64,000 bases of DNA from Monodelphis domestica (taxonomy: Eukaryota > Chordata > Mammalia > Didelphimorphia > Didelphidae), in NCBI RefSeq assembly GCF_027887165.1, contig NC_077227.1, positions 352,552,207-352,616,206 on the forward strand, in the 5' to 3' direction. The translations under genes and the position numbers were made by a program. Positions 1-10,679 of the stretch are shown here, piece after piece; position 1 is the stretch's first letter; the number at the start of each line of letters is the position of its first letter. The notes beneath the pieces were generated by a model. That model was not told the DNA's origin, made no database searches, and saw only the letters and a program-made list of their open reading frames with translations.

Positions 1-980
1 ATAGACTACAGTATATTGCAAATATAACTTTTGCGACTTTTTGGGAAACCAAAAAATTTATGTGACTCACTTTACTGTAATATTTACTTTCCTGCAGTCA
101 TCTGAAACCAAACCCCTGATATCTCCAAAGTATGCCTGGGTAGACTCCAGACCTCTTTCCTTCCTTCTCTCTCTTTCTTACAACACAAAAGGCAGAATCA
201 TCAGACTTATTTTCCACTGGGGTCATCTTCAGCTCAATGTTAACAGGAGGTAAACCAGAATGAGTTTCTATACTATGCCTGCCACTCAAGTCTGGGGTTA
301 TTAGTCTCAGAAAAAGAAATGAGATCCTCAAAATTACAAAAACAGGGGTTGGAACTTTTCTGTATCACAGACCTCTTGGGAAGTGTGCTGAAGCCTATGG
401 ATCCCTTCTTAGAACAATGTTTTTAAATGTTTAAAATAAAATATATAGGTTTAGGAAACCAATTTTATGGAAGTAAAGTCATCAAAGAAATTTTTTTCAA
501 GCTTCAGCTTAATAACTCCTACAATAAAGGAACTTTATAATGGGTGGGAGTCCCACCTCCAGGTATATGAGCCATGGCACATGACAGTCATGTGATTTAA
601 ATCCAGGCTAAAACCATGGGTCCTCCTTGTTTCAGAAATTCTAGCTGCTTTCTACCATCTTGGTATCTATCCCCCCAAGCTAATCTCCTGATGGGGCCTC
701 ACTGCTGACCCGACCTGAGATACATCTTAAGATCTAGACTAACCAGACATGTTGGGGCCCATCCCACTACAAAAACAGTTGCTTATTCCAATTCATTTAT
801 TCAACAAACTTATATTTAGTATAACTATCTATTCTGGGGATTTAAAGATAAACAAGAGCCTTTCTATTCTAAAATAGCTTATAATGAGTATAATCTGGAG
901 TATAAGCAGAAGACAAAAACAGGTACACGGTTAAAAAGACTGTACGCTATAAAGAGTATAAAGGGTAGAGGGAACTACAA
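1..980. other. No gene recognised; unclassified sequence
   Basis: The two short open frames here show no domain, signal or family resemblance that I can see, and they overlap on opposite strands, as chance frames do. A stretch near 541-772 begins with tgggtgggag and ends with cccactaca, a TG...CA pattern that could be an old LTR fragment, but no target-site duplication or polyadenylation signal supports it. I leave the stretch unassigned. Confidence 0.4.
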
Positions 981-985
981 GAGGT

Positions 986-1100
986 ATCAATCAATCAATC
1001 AATCAATCAATCAGCAAGCATTTATTAAACATCTATTATGTGCCAGGCACTGGGCTAGGTGCTGGGGCTAAAAAGATAAAAGTGAAACAAACCTTAGCTT
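986..1100 (-). repeat. L2-type LINE 3' tail with (AATC)n microsatellite
   Basis: A run of about six copies of the tetramer aatc is followed by a block containing agcatttattaaacatcta and tgtgccaggcactgggct. This matches the well-known 3' end of mammalian L2 elements, which finish in a short tetranucleotide repeat. The orientation is inferred from the tetramer lying at the element's 3' end. The copy is short and diverged, so it is old. Confidence 0.55.
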
Positions 1101-1179
1101 TGAAAACACTATAATTATAATTGAGCTCTGTGTATGTGTATATGTGTGTCTGTGCATGTGCACAAAATAGATGCTATGG

Positions 1180-1412
1180 GAGGAAGAGTGCACTTTATAA
1201 ATACTATTGCATTTGATCCTCAGACCAACTCTGGCACTGGGAGGTGGATGCTGTTATTATCTCCATTTTAGAGATAAGAAATTGATGCAAACAGAAGTTA
1301 TATGACCTTCCCAGGGCCATAAAGATAGTGTCCAAGATCAGATCTGAACTTACATCTTCCTGACTCCAGGCCCAGTGTACTATATCTACTGCATCACCTA
1401 GATGGAATGTTG
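1180..1412 (-). repeat. MIR-type SINE relic
   Basis: The stretch reads, in reverse, like the conserved core of a MIR-class SINE: attttagagataagaaattg (bases to keep), a block for tracking of digits near 'gaccttcccagggccat', then 'tcttcctgactccaggccc'. These blocks recur elsewhere in the window in the same order. The copy is diverged and has no clear target-site duplication. Confidence 0.6.
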
Positions 1413-1554
1413 TATGTAAGGAACATAGAAGAAGGCTAGTCTAGCTGAATTAAAGTGTGTTAAATGATGACTAATGTGTATTAAGTTGGGTCTATGTTGT
1501 AAAACGGTCTACATTGTAAAAGGTGTTTTTTCTATCAAGCTTGCAAAAATACAA

Positions 1555-2345
1555 GATCATTTTAGCTTCTCTCAATCACCTTCCTTACTCACTTTCCCTC
1601 ATCTCACAAGTGGAATTAGTAATCCAAATCTTGCTGATTTTAACTCTTTAATTTCTCATCTTCATCTTTTCCCTTCAACTCACACAGCCACCACCCTAAG
1701 TCAAGTTCTCCTCCAACTTCTTCAATGGTGTCCCTCTCTCAAGTCTCTCTTCATTTCAATAATCTTCCACAGTCACAACTGATTTTCCTAAAGCATGTCT
1801 AACCATGCTTCCCCGCCCCCCCCCCCCCCCCCATACACTGCAGCTTATTTCTAAGGTCAAATATAAACTTCTTTGTTTGGCCCTTAAAGCTCTTCATAAT
1901 CTAATCCTTTCCTACATCTCCAGTCTCCTTACATATCACCCCCATCGAACCCTCCATACAGACACTCTATTATCCATTCCCACTGGCCCCCTTGCCATTC
2001 CTCACACATATCATGCCATCTCTTATCTTTATGGTCTTTGCCCTAGGTGCTAGACCCAAGCCTGGCCTGTTCTCCTTCATGGATTCCTTCAAGACTCTGC
2101 TCAAAGTGCCATCTTCTACAGGAGGCCTATCCAATTTCTTCAGCTGCCAAAACCTTTCCATCTAAGGTTATTTTGTGTCTGTTTTGTATATGTTTTCTAT
2201 AAGCACACATCTCCTTCAATAAAATGTAAGTTCCCTGAGGAATGGGATTATTTTTTTCTTTGTATCAACAGCACCTAGCATGATGCCTGACACATAGAAG
2301 TTGGTCAATAAGTATTGTTTGATCAATTTGAATACTAAGTCATGA
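1555..2345 (+). repeat. L2 LINE 3' end
   Basis: This is the 3' part of an L2 LINE in plus orientation. Recognisable landmarks are the block around ctcttcataatctaatcctt, 'tcctacatctccagtctcct', 'ttccttcaagactctgctca', 'catcttctacaggaggcct', and the tail with 'cacctagcatgatgcctgac'. Two open frames that overlap it (1474-1782 and 1805-2053) are not genes; they fall in this fragment in frames with no conserved motif. A run of about 18 C at 1815-1832 lies inside it. Confidence 0.65.
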
Positions 2346-2699
2346 ATATGGTAAATGCTTAGAAATATTTGCTGAATGACTCTATCTGTGACTTCAATCT
2401 ACTACAGTGGTTCTAGAAAGTATGGTGTAGGGATGCCTGGAGTCCCTAAGATCCTTTTAGGGTATCTTAGAGGTCAAAACTACTTTAATAATACTAAGAC
2501 ATTTTACTTTCCCTATTAAATATTGATTTAGAAAAAGCTCTTTGAGGATCCTCGATTTTTAAGAGCATGAAAAGATACTAAGACCAAAAAACTTGAGATC
2601 CAATGATCTATATCATAAATGTCAAATGCACAGCCATATGTGGCTCACAACATCCTCTAGTATGCACTTGAACAGAATTAAAATATAATGAGGGGTGGG

Positions 2700-2866
2700 T
2701 CCTGAGAGTTGGGTGGCTCAGTGGATTGAGAGTCAGACATTTCCTAAATGTATGATTCTGGGCAAGTCACTTAATCCCTACTGCCTAACCCTTACCACTC
2801 TTCTGCCTTTGGGAACACAGTATTGATTCTAAGAAAGACGGTAAAGGCTTTAAAAATAGCAAAAAA
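2700..2866 (+). repeat. Marsupial tRNA-derived SINE, partial
   Basis: The copy has the box-A-like start gggtggctcagtggattgag and the block 'gggcaagtcacttaatccct', followed by 'ccttaccactcttctgcctt' and an A-rich tail. The middle segment found in longer copies (the bag near 'cctgggttcaaatctggcct') is shortened. This is the same SINE family that appears at least ten more times in the window. Confidence 0.8.
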
Positions 2867-2949
2867 TAAAAATTTAAAAATATAATAAAACACAGATAAC
2901 AAGAATACAAGGTTCTCCAAATCAATATGCTCCTAGAGGGATCCTTACT

Positions 2950-3655
2950 TATGGTTTAGAGGCCCCATTTCTTTTTTGTATTTAATATCTCTAGTCTTTA
3001 TAATATTCTTAAGAATCAGTCTTTCCTCTCTAAAATTTCTTAGAAAATATTTAATGTATAATCACTATAGCTACTGTCCAGATCTTTTCCCTAAGTTATC
3101 TTTCTTCAGAAAAGGTTTGGAGTGAGAGGTGTACACTAATTACAGGATAGATTCATCAAATGTTTTATTCAGTTTTCATAGAATCTTAGAACTGGAAAGG
3201 TCTTCCTTATGTGCTACTTATAACAAGAGAAAAATAACATTTGGAAGCTCCATTGAGTTAAGGAAAACCTATGAGTAAAAGTGCACTCAGACCATAACCA
3301 ATCCTCTATAGACCCAGAAGTCCCAGAAAGGCAGGATCTTGCCTCAATACAAGGAAATAGCTAACAACCAAAAACTCCAGAGCCTAATTGTAGATAAGGT
3401 TGTCTCCAAAAGGACTGAGTCCCATTACAGAAAAGTTAAGACCAGAAGCAAAGGGATCACTTGTCCGGGATGTTGTCATTGGAAGGTGGTATTCGAATAT
3501 TCCATGACCTCTAAGATTCCTTCCAGCTTTGAGATTTTATGTTCCCTGGGACTGAAAAAGGAGAAACACTCCAAGCCATGCCCCACTTATTCCAGGGACA
3601 AGGGGATAATCTTCTATTGCAGTATCACCCCTACCTCACAAAAGGATGAAGAGAA
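2950..3655. other. No gene recognised; unique or very old sequence
   Basis: An open frame of 110 codons at 3339-3671 is rich in Lys, Ser and Thr and has no recognisable domain. It runs into the neighbouring MIR relic, which argues against a real coding region. Nothing else can be supported. Confidence 0.4.
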
Positions 3656-3659
3656 TAAT

Positions 3660-3908
3660 AATCATAGGTAACATTTATATACAGCTCTTACTGTATACCA
3701 GGCATTGTGCTAAGTGTTTAAAAATTATCTCATTTAATCCTTACCTAGGAGATAAGTGCTATGATCCCCATTTTATAGATGAGGAAGCTGAAGCAACAGA
3801 AGTGACTTGTCCAGTTTCATAAGCCAGTAAGTGTTTGAAGCTGGTTTTGAATTCAGGTCTTCCTGGCTCCAGACCTGGCACTATGTCTATTGTATCACCT
3901 AACTGCCC
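3660..3908 (-). repeat. MIR-type SINE relic
   Basis: In reverse orientation the stretch shows the MIR-like blocks 'ccccattttatagatgagga', 'gtgacttgtccagtttcata' and 'attcaggtcttcctggctcc'. The right end has the 'atcacctaactgccc' block common to these copies. It is a complete-looking but diverged copy of about 250 bp. Confidence 0.65.
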
Positions 3909-4089
3909 ACTTTGCAAACTTTAAGCTACTTAAGCATTTCATATATGCTTTAGCTATGACTACTGATATTGATCATAAACAGCTTCTCCTGAGCTGGCAT
4001 TTGACTTTCAACTTTCCCCAACCCCCACTTCCCTCTTCCCTGGAGTTGCACACAGGCAAAAACCTTCTGGGTTGTGAAAGGAAGAGCAA

Positions 4090-4240
4090 TGAATCAGGAG
4101 TCACATGATCTCTGTTCAAAGTCCTGGTTCTGCCACCAATTCTATGGAAAAACCCCTTCCCTCAGTTTTCTCCCCTGCAAAGTATAGGGGTTGGATGAGC
4201 CAACCTCTAGTCATTTTTCAGTGCTGTCATTCTATGTTCT
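4090..4240 (+). repeat. MIR-type SINE relic
   Basis: This plus-strand copy has 'aatgaatcaggagtcacatg', then 'gtcctggttctgccacc' and 'cctcagttttctcccctgca', the order seen in mammalian MIR elements. It is partial and diverged. Confidence 0.55.
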
Positions 4241-4397
4241 AATTTCCCTTTCAGCCTTGTCTCATCTATCTTCCACAGCCAGCATTTACAGAGTGCGTTA
4301 GCATTTACAAAATGCTTTACTGCATTAATTCATTTGGTAAATGACACATGGCCATTCTTTTAGATATCTTAAGATAGTAATCATGGGGGGGGGGGGA

Positions 4398-4605
4398 AGG
4401 GAGGTCAGCTGGGTAGCTCAGTGGATTGAAAGCCAGGCCTTGAGATGGGAGGTCCTGGGTTCAAATCTGGCCTCAGACACTTCCTAGCTGTGTGACCCTG
4501 GGCAAGTCACTTAACCTTCATTGCCTAGTCCTTACCACTCTTCTGCCTTGGAACCAACACACAGTATTGATTCCAAGACAGAAGGTAAGGGTTTAAAATT
4601 TTAAA
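4398..4605 (+). repeat. Marsupial tRNA-derived SINE
   Basis: This is a near full-length copy. It opens after a run of G (4386-4396) with 'ggtcagctgggtagctcagt', continues through 'ggtcctgggttcaaatctgg' (a box-B-like segment) and 'gtgaccctgggcaagtcact', and ends with 'tggaaccaacacacagtatt' and 'gaaggtaagggttt' before an A-rich tail. The box A and box B spacing is that of a tRNA-derived RNA polymerase III promoter. Confidence 0.88.
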
Positions 4606-4619
4606 AAAAGATATTGCCT

Positions 4620-5530
4620 ACTCCTATCAGTCCCTGTTTCTAGACTAAAACAACTTCAGTTCCTTCAAAAGATCCTCACCCAACAGTTTTGGGTGATTTC
4701 ACCATCCTGGCCACTCAGCTCTTATCAATGGATCTCTCTAAAAAAGCTATCTAGAAGCTGACCCAATATACACACCAATAACAAAGGTGGAAGTCAAGGG
4801 TCCAAAAGAGGCAGGGAGCCAATTCCAGGCTTTCCCATGGGGCCCATCCATCCCTGGGTCTCAGAGATGTTGTCTTAGGGAGATTAACACTACTGGGAGC
4901 ATGAATATAATGCCCCATGCCTTCTTAGGTTCTGGAGGCCTAGTCTGGGAGAGGAGGAAGTGACTACTTCTTTCACAATACTAAATGAGTCTTTCTGGGG
5001 AAGGGAGAACTAATCAGGGTAGTTCTATGGCCAGGGAGTCTTGCATCTTTTGTTTGCGATTTCTCTCTCAAGCCCTTCTGAATGCACCTGGCTCCAAAGA
5101 ATAAACACCTGGGACAGTGGCAGGTCTTCTTGGAGTTCTTCCAGCTTATATAATAGCTCTCAAAGACAGGCTGCTAGGATACAGAGAGCCTGAGGAACAC
5201 AGCACCTGGCAAGGATCACCCTCTGTAGGCAAAGTACTATCTCAGGCACTTTCAGAAGTAACCAGATATAAAATAATAAAGATAAGAACTAATAGTTATA
5301 TAATATTTTTACATACATTTATCTCATTTCTTTCTCAGAAACATCCTGTAAGATAAAGTACAGCAAATATTATTTCTGGGATAGAACCTGAGATTTGACT
5401 GAGGAAATTCTTTTTACCAATGGAGGTTGGTATATGATCTACAATGTATAGTCTTAATGACTTAGGGAAAGAATTGGTTAAGTAACTCATCCAGGGATAC
5501 ATAGCCAGTATGTATGTTAGAAGCATCACC
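4620..5530. other. No gene recognised
   Basis: Two open frames overlap here on opposite strands (5117-5356 and 5335-5529) and neither carries a recognisable motif. The segment around 5260-5400 contains weak MIR-like pieces ('agtaactcatccagggatac'). I see no promoter, exon or RNA gene. Confidence 0.35.
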
Positions 5531-5534
5531 TGAG

Positions 5535-5740
5535 GGGGCAGTTGGGTAGCTCAGTGAATTGAGAGCCAGGCTTAGAGACGAGAGGTCCTGGGTTCAAATC
5601 TGGCCTCAGACACTTCCCAGCTATGTGACCCTGGGCAAGTCACTTGACCCCCATTGCCTAGCCCTTACCACTCTTCTGCCTTGGAGCCAATACACAGCAT
5701 TGACTCCAAGATGGAAGGTAAGGGTTTAAAAAAACAACCC
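5535..5740 (+). repeat. Marsupial tRNA-derived SINE, near full length
   Basis: The copy starts at gggggcagttgggtagctca and contains the box-B-like 'ggtcctgggttcaaatctgg', 'tgtgaccctgggcaagtcac' and 'ccttaccactcttctgcctt', and ends at 'ggtaagggtttaaaaaaac'. It is one of the least diverged copies in the window, so it is probably younger than the MIR relics around it. Confidence 0.9.
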
Positions 5741-5789
5741 TTACTTTCTCTCCTAGTAACTTCTCCAAGTCAGAAGGACATGGGCCAAG

Positions 5790-5920
5790 CAAACCAAGTT
5801 AAAATGACTTGCTCAGTATCACCCAGATAGGAAGTGTCTGAGGCTACATTTGAACCCAGGTTTTCCTGACTTCAAACCTGGTGCTCTATGAGCCACTGGG
5901 CTGCCTTTTTGATGGATTAG
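5790..5920 (-). repeat. MIR-like SINE relic
   Basis: Reverse-strand MIR-like core: 'aaatgacttgctcagtatca', 'aggaagtgtctgaggctaca', 'tttgaacccaggttttcctg' and 'gtgctctatgagccactggg'. This could also be the internal part of the marsupial SINE, because both share the 'tcacacagctaggaagtgtc' block. Confidence 0.55.
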
Positions 5921-6139
5921 TAAAGAGGGTTCAATTATTTACAAGGTCATTCTCCTAACAAGTGTAGATGGCAGGACTCAAACTAAGGTCTTTTAATTAC
6001 CAATAGTCTTTCCTCCCCAAAGGCCAGTGTCATCTCCAGGGCCCCCAAGCTCCTATGAATTGTATCCTTTAAATTAACTCTAAATAGAAGCCCTTCCCCC
6101 ACCCCCTCCAAAATAGCCAAAGACATTCTTCTGTATGGA

Positions 6140-6290
6140 TAAGAGCACTAGAATGAGGCTTGGAAATCAGGAGACCTGTGTTCTAGGTCCAACCTCTGCC
6201 AATAAGCAACATTAATATTCATTTACCACCTCCCACAGCCTCAGTTTCTTCATTTAGTAAAATGAGAAAAAAACAAAGGTAATATTTGGG
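6140..6290 (+). repeat. MIR-type SINE relic
   Basis: Blocks 'ttggaaatcaggagacctgt', 'ctaggtccaacctctgcca' and 'cctcagtttcttcatttag' occur in MIR order. The copy is diverged, with no target-site duplication seen. Confidence 0.55.
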
Positions 6291-7029
6291 AAAAGTTAAA
6301 GCTCTGTTACAGACAAACAGTATTATTAGCCCTTACCTTTCTCTGAGTTGGTTCCTAACCTAGGAAATTTTACCAGGCCCTAGTAGAATGGAGAAAATTG
6401 GCAACCTCCTACAAGGTGGAAGGAAGGCAGTAAGGGAAAGCCACTACGTATAGCTGAGGGTCAACTTTTTCAAAAAGAAAAGGAAAAAAAAAGGATTAAG
6501 CCAGAGATAACTCATAGACTTCGTATCCCAGCTTCTGGTCAGATCCCATCAAATAGAACAAATAAGGTAATATTTATAGAGTTTAGCATGGCGCCAGGCA
6601 CATAGTAGGACTAATAAAAGAGGTTTCCCTCTTCTCCCCCAACAGGCTCTTTTTATAGACTGAATATTTACTAACGGATCTGCCGACTGTCTAGGATTCC
6701 GTGAATCCGTGAGTAGGCTAAGAGGGTAAGGGGGCAGAGGAGCTCCGGGATTTGGGAGTCATCGAAGAAATTGGAAGAAATCGGCGGGCTGTAGGCCCGG
6801 GATCTAAAGGGGTCCAAGGCTGGGGCTAGGAGGCTCCTCAAGAATTTTCCTATAGGCGGCCAGGGCGTGGTGGGGCAGAGGGATAAGGAGCCTCGGGAAG
6901 AAGCACCGGGTTCTTTCCCAAGCCCTCCTTCCCCGAGTCTTTGGAATCTCAGCTCTTTAAATCCCAATCCCGGGGCGGGGATGCAATGAGGCAGCGCAGG
7001 AATGGATAGGAGGGGAGTGAGCTTTGAAG

Positions 7030-7225
7030 AGGGGAGCGAGGTTTGGGCAGGGGACATAGGCATGGCCATAGGTAGGAGCTGGGAATAGGACAAGCTCTGA
7101 GGCTGGAGCAGGCTCTGAGGAGGAACAGGCGCTGGGGAAGGGAGAAAGGTTGGGGGGAGGGGTTGGGGAAAGGGAAGGGGCTGGGGCAATCTCAGGGGCA
7201 GGGGCTGGGGCAGGGGTAGGGCCAT
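7030..7225 (+). repeat. G-rich imperfect repeat, candidate G-quadruplex tract
   Basis: The plus strand carries many closely spaced runs of three or more G, as in 'ggttggggggaggggttggg' and 'ggggctggggcaggggtagg', in an imperfect repeat of gctggggca-like units. The minus-strand open frame across it (6671-7225) reads as alternating Pro, Leu and Gln only because of this composition. If the minus-strand first exon beside it is real, the tract lies just inside intron 1, a position where G-quadruplexes often occur. Confidence 0.65.
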
Positions 7226-7249
7226 GCGGGAGGACCCGGCTAAACAAAG

Positions 7250-7760
7250 GAGAGTGGCGCCAGTTGGCCGAACGACTCACCGGCATGACGGCAGCAGGAG
7301 TCTGAAGATTTGAGGTGAAAGGTTGGCGGCTGGGACTGCAGGCTCTGCGGATTCCGGGGCGCTTCCGGATGCGCGGCCACGAGGGCCCCAAGCCCTGCCT
7401 CCGCCCGGGGCTGGGCCGCCGTGGGACCTCTCCGGTGCTGAGCACAGGGAGGAGCTGCGCGAGGGCGGTGCTTTCTCGGCGGGCAGCAGGGGGCGCTAGG
7501 GGCTACGGGCAGTGCTACTGTGACTGAGAGGGAAGAGGAAGGAGTGAAACAGCGGGACTTCAGGCACGTGCAGAGATAGAGATGCCCAGAAATCCCAGGG
7601 CGGGCAATAAGAGCCACGAGAAACGGAGGAGTAGGAGTAGGCAGAGAGACAGACAGCAGCCACCCAGAGGAAGAGCCGCTCTCCATCAGCTCTTGCAGCC
7701 ACTTCAACGGGCCGAGGACGGGAGGCTGCCACTCTTACCACCTCAGCAGCCCCACTAGGG
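7250..7760 (-). promoter_or_regulatory. CpG-island promoter for a leftward gene
   Basis: CpG density rises sharply against AT-rich flanks. A sequence ccggaagcg (reverse strand of 7359-7368), an ETS-type site, lies about 80 bp upstream of the candidate start codon. No TATA box is evident, as is usual for CpG-island promoters. Overlapping long frames in this block (7240-7707, 7315-7527, 7496-7807) are chance frames in GC-rich DNA. Which strand is transcribed rests on the splice donor described for the first exon. Confidence 0.6.
7281..7445 (-). CDS. Candidate first exon, start codon followed by splice donor
   Basis: On the minus strand an ATG at 7286-7284 is preceded by ctgccgtc and followed by CCG, then GTGAGT, a consensus 5' splice site. 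The coding part of the exon would therefore be only two codons (Met-Pro) unless translation starts at the in-frame upstream ATG at 7445, which would give about 55 residues (MLSTGEVPRR...) rich in Arg and Pro. The exon's left boundary (donor at 7280/7279) is the firm point; the right boundary at 7445 is the upstream ATG and is arbitrary as a transcript start. Downstream exons were not recognised between 1 and 7280, so the gene must have a long first intron or continue outside the window. The gene is not identified. Confidence 0.4.
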
Positions 7761-8189
7761 CCCTCCATCAGGCTGCCATTACCAAAGAGCCCCACACACG
7801 AGCACATTGCTAGTCACACTGTAAGAGCCTAATAAATGTTTGTCAACTGACTGCTACAGAACCTGCTGCTCCTCTGTCATGGAAGATGTAGGCCTTGGGC
7901 CCAGGCCCAGCTGCTTTCAAGAAATGGCTCCGTTTCCATGTCCCAGAACCTACTAATACCTGGGAAGGAATTATCTTTTCTGACTTGGGATGATGAAATC
8001 TCTGAGAAAACAATGGTGCCCCAGCCCTGCATTACAGCCAATGACCCAGTAATATTATTTATTTCTATTCCCTCATTCTGTAAATACGGATACATTTATT
8101 AGGTGTTGACTATGTAGTAAGAACTAGTCCAGAACTCCAGTGCTAGTCACTGGAGGAAAAGGAGAGCCAGAAAAAGATAAAAAAGTTAG

Positions 8190-8365
8190 GGGACATTAAA
8201 GTGAATCAATGGATAGTGAGTCCAGCCTAGAAATGAGATCAAATCTTGCTTCAGATACTTTCTAGCCATGTGTCCCTGGGCAAGTCACTTAACCACTATT
8301 ACCTAGCTCTTACCACTATTCAGCCTGTGAATCAATAAGACAGAAGATAAGGGTTTAAAAAAATA
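8190..8365 (+). repeat. Marsupial tRNA-derived SINE, diverged
   Basis: The copy has 'tgtccctgggcaagtcactt', 'taccactattcagcctgtga' and 'aagataagggtttaaaaaa'. The 5' portion is eroded but still has the 'atagtgagtccagcctagaa' block. Older than the copies at 4.4 and 5.5 kb. Confidence 0.7.
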
Positions 8366-8739
8366 GTCCCTGTTCTCAGGAATTTATAGTCTACTGCCAG
8401 AAGTAACATAAACATAAATACCAAAAAAAAAAATGTGCATATATTAAATAGTTGTGGAGAATACTGGCATGAGACAGGATAAGCCTGTCTGTAGGAAGCT
8501 ACCAAAGATGGGAGAATCTAGGGGTTCTAAAAGGCAAGGTGGAAGTGCATTCTAAACATGGGGGGCAGGTCCGATGAAGGCAAAGATACAGGAGATGGAA
8601 AGTTGTGCTCAATGAATAACAAGTAAGCCCATTTGGCTGGAATATAGTTTATGCAGATAAATGTGCAACAATAAGGCTGACTGGAGCCAGATTGTGAAGG
8701 GTTTCATATGAGAAGAAAATAAGCTTTGATATAACTATA

Positions 8740-8912
8740 TCTGAGCACTATACTTAAGCAGTATATTCCCATTTTACAGTTGAAGAAACTGAGGTAGACA
8801 AAGGTTAAATGAGTTTCCCAGGGTTTTACAGCTAGTATCTAAGGCTACATTTGAATTCAAGTCTTCCTAACTCTAGGCATAGCTCTCTATCCCATGCATT
8901 ACCTATCAGTCT
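8740..8912 (-). repeat. MIR-type SINE relic
   Basis: Reverse-strand blocks 'cccattttacagttgaagaa', 'gtttcccagggttttacagc' and 'ttgaattcaagtcttcctaa' are in MIR order. Confidence 0.6.
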
Positions 8913-9116
8913 CTGTTGGAGACAGGTTAAGGAATTTGTAATTTAGCCAAAAAGAAATCGGAAACTTCTTGAGCAAAGCACGACATGGTCAGACCTGTGC
9001 TTTTTTATTGTCAACTTAGCTGCAATATGGTAGATGGAATGGGGAGGAGAGAGGCTGGAAGCATGTAGGACAATTATTAAGCCACTTTACTGGTCTGGGC
9101 AAAAAGTGAAGTGGGT

Positions 9117-9386
9117 ATCCACAAGCAGAGGATAAACTGTGGGAATAAAAACACAGAGGAAAAGCAACTGCTTGACTACAGGGGTTGAGGGGACATGTCT
9201 GAGGAGAGACTCTAAATGAACACTCTAATGCAAATACCAACAACATGGAAATGGGCTCAAATCAAGAACACATGTGATACCCAGTGGAATCGTGCGTCGG
9301 CTATTGGGGGGGGGGGGAGGAAAATGATCTTTGTCTCTAATGAATAATGCTTGGAAATGATCAAATAAAAAATTATTTTTAAAAAA
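9117..9386 (+). mobile_element. L1 3' end, 5'-truncated
   Basis: This matches, feature by feature, the last 270 bp of the L1 at 31.0-33.8 kb: 'aagcaactgcttgactacag', 'gagactctaaatgaacac', 'aatgcaaataccaacaacat', a G run, and 'gaaatgatcaaataaaaa' before the A-rich tail. Flanks look duplicated: aagtgaagtgggt on the left and aagtggtgggt on the right, an imperfect target-site duplication. It is the 3' untranslated part only; no ORF2 remains. Confidence 0.8.
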
Positions 9387-9540
9387 AGTGGTGGGTCTGA
9401 AGTAGATATAATAGAAATAGAATGAAGAGAAGGGACTAGATGGGAGAGATGTTATGGAAGTGGAGAAAACAAGCTGGTTGACTGAGTAGATATGGGGGAG
9501 GAGTACAGGATAACACCAAGACTGTAAACCTGGGTAACTA

Positions 9541-10600
9541 GAGGTATCACAGAATTCTAGAGCTTGAAGGTCTCAGCAGCCCTCTAGTCCAATCTAGACC
9601 CCACTAGATAGAACACACCCAACTAGTGGTCATTCAGCCTCTTCATGAAGACTTCCAATAAGGGGAAGCCAGCCTCTCTTTCATACACACAAGTAAGAAC
9701 ATTCCACTTACAGAAAGCTCTCATTGCTAAGATGTATTTCCTGACATCAAACCTAAATATATCTCTTTGCAACTTCCACCATTGTGCCAGGTTCAGTCCT
9801 CTAGGGTAAATTAAAATAAGTCAAATGCTACTTCCACATGGTAACTCTTCAATGTCTCCTCTGAATATTTTCTTCTTTAGTCTAAACATCACCAATTACT
9901 TCTTCCAGTTCTCATAAAATAAGACTCAAGGTTCTCTAGCCAAACAGTTGCTCTCCTCTAGATCCTCTCTGACATATATATCCAAGTTCTTCCTAAACTG
10001 TGGTACCCAGAACTGAACACCATATCCTAGATATCATCTAACCTATGCAGAGTACAGAGGAATTATCACCTCCTTTTTTCTGAAAGCTTTGAATGTCTGA
10101 ATGGATCCCAAGATGTTAGCCCTTTTTGGCTACTACATAACACTGCTAACTCATATTGAGCTTTCTGGATAATGAAACCCCAAAACCTTTTTTAACTAAA
10201 TTGCTGTCTAACCATATCTACTGCCATCTCATACTTCTGAAGATTCTTTTTTAACTTAGGTGTAAGACTTTATATTATCATTATTGAATATCATTTCATT
10301 ACATTCAGCTCTAGTCTGTCTAAATCTTTTTTGGATGCTTTTTCTGCCAATTAGCACATTTGTGATCACTTCCAGCTTTGTGTTTTTGCTGATTGTATTA
10401 TTACATTGTCTATTCGCAAGTTTTTGATAAAAATATAAAGTAGAAGAGAGGTATGGGTAGGTCTCTGTGGCACTGCACCCTAGACGTTCTTCCTAACTGA
10501 TAATTTGTCCTAGTGTTCTATTACCCAATCAGTTCTTTATCTAATCAAAATCCTGATAGTGCTTTCAAAGCACCACTTAAATGCTTCCTCCTAGATGGGG
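9541..10600 (+). repeat. CR1/L3-type LINE relic
   Basis: A run of about 1 kb resembles the 3' part of ancient CR1/L3 LINEs: 'agaattctagagcttgaagg', 'cctcttcatgaagacttcca', 'cctgacatcaaacctaaata', 'ttccagttctcataaaataa', 'gtacccagaactgaacacca' and 'agtacagaggaattatcacc'. These are blocks I associate with this clade. There is no long open frame, so it is an old fossil. The orientation and clade are from memory and not tested. Confidence 0.55.
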
Positions 10601-10679
10601 TCTTTCTTTATCCTTCTAGTTTCCAGGGTCTCTTCCTTCACTCCATCTCCCCTGCAAAGAATAACCCATATTCATTTTG

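Noticed and set aside
986-1013. CRISPR-like or functional tandem array
   Set aside because: It is a plain tetranucleotide microsatellite at the tail of an L2 relic.
2161-2345. Polyadenylation site of a host gene ('tcaataaaatgtaagtt')
   Set aside because: The block belongs to the L2 3' end, where it recurs in other copies.
3339-3671. 110-codon frame as a small gene
   Set aside because: It has no domain, no promoter or splice context, and its end runs into a MIR relic.
6671-7445. Two overlapping minus-strand frames of 184 and 162 codons rich in Pro and Leu
   Set aside because: They follow from the G-rich imperfect repeat and overlap in different frames; no domain is visible and a splice donor sits inside one of them.
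7496-7807. Further 100- to 155-codon frames in the CpG-rich promoter region
   Set aside because: GC-rich DNA has few stop codons, and these frames overlap on both strands without motifs.
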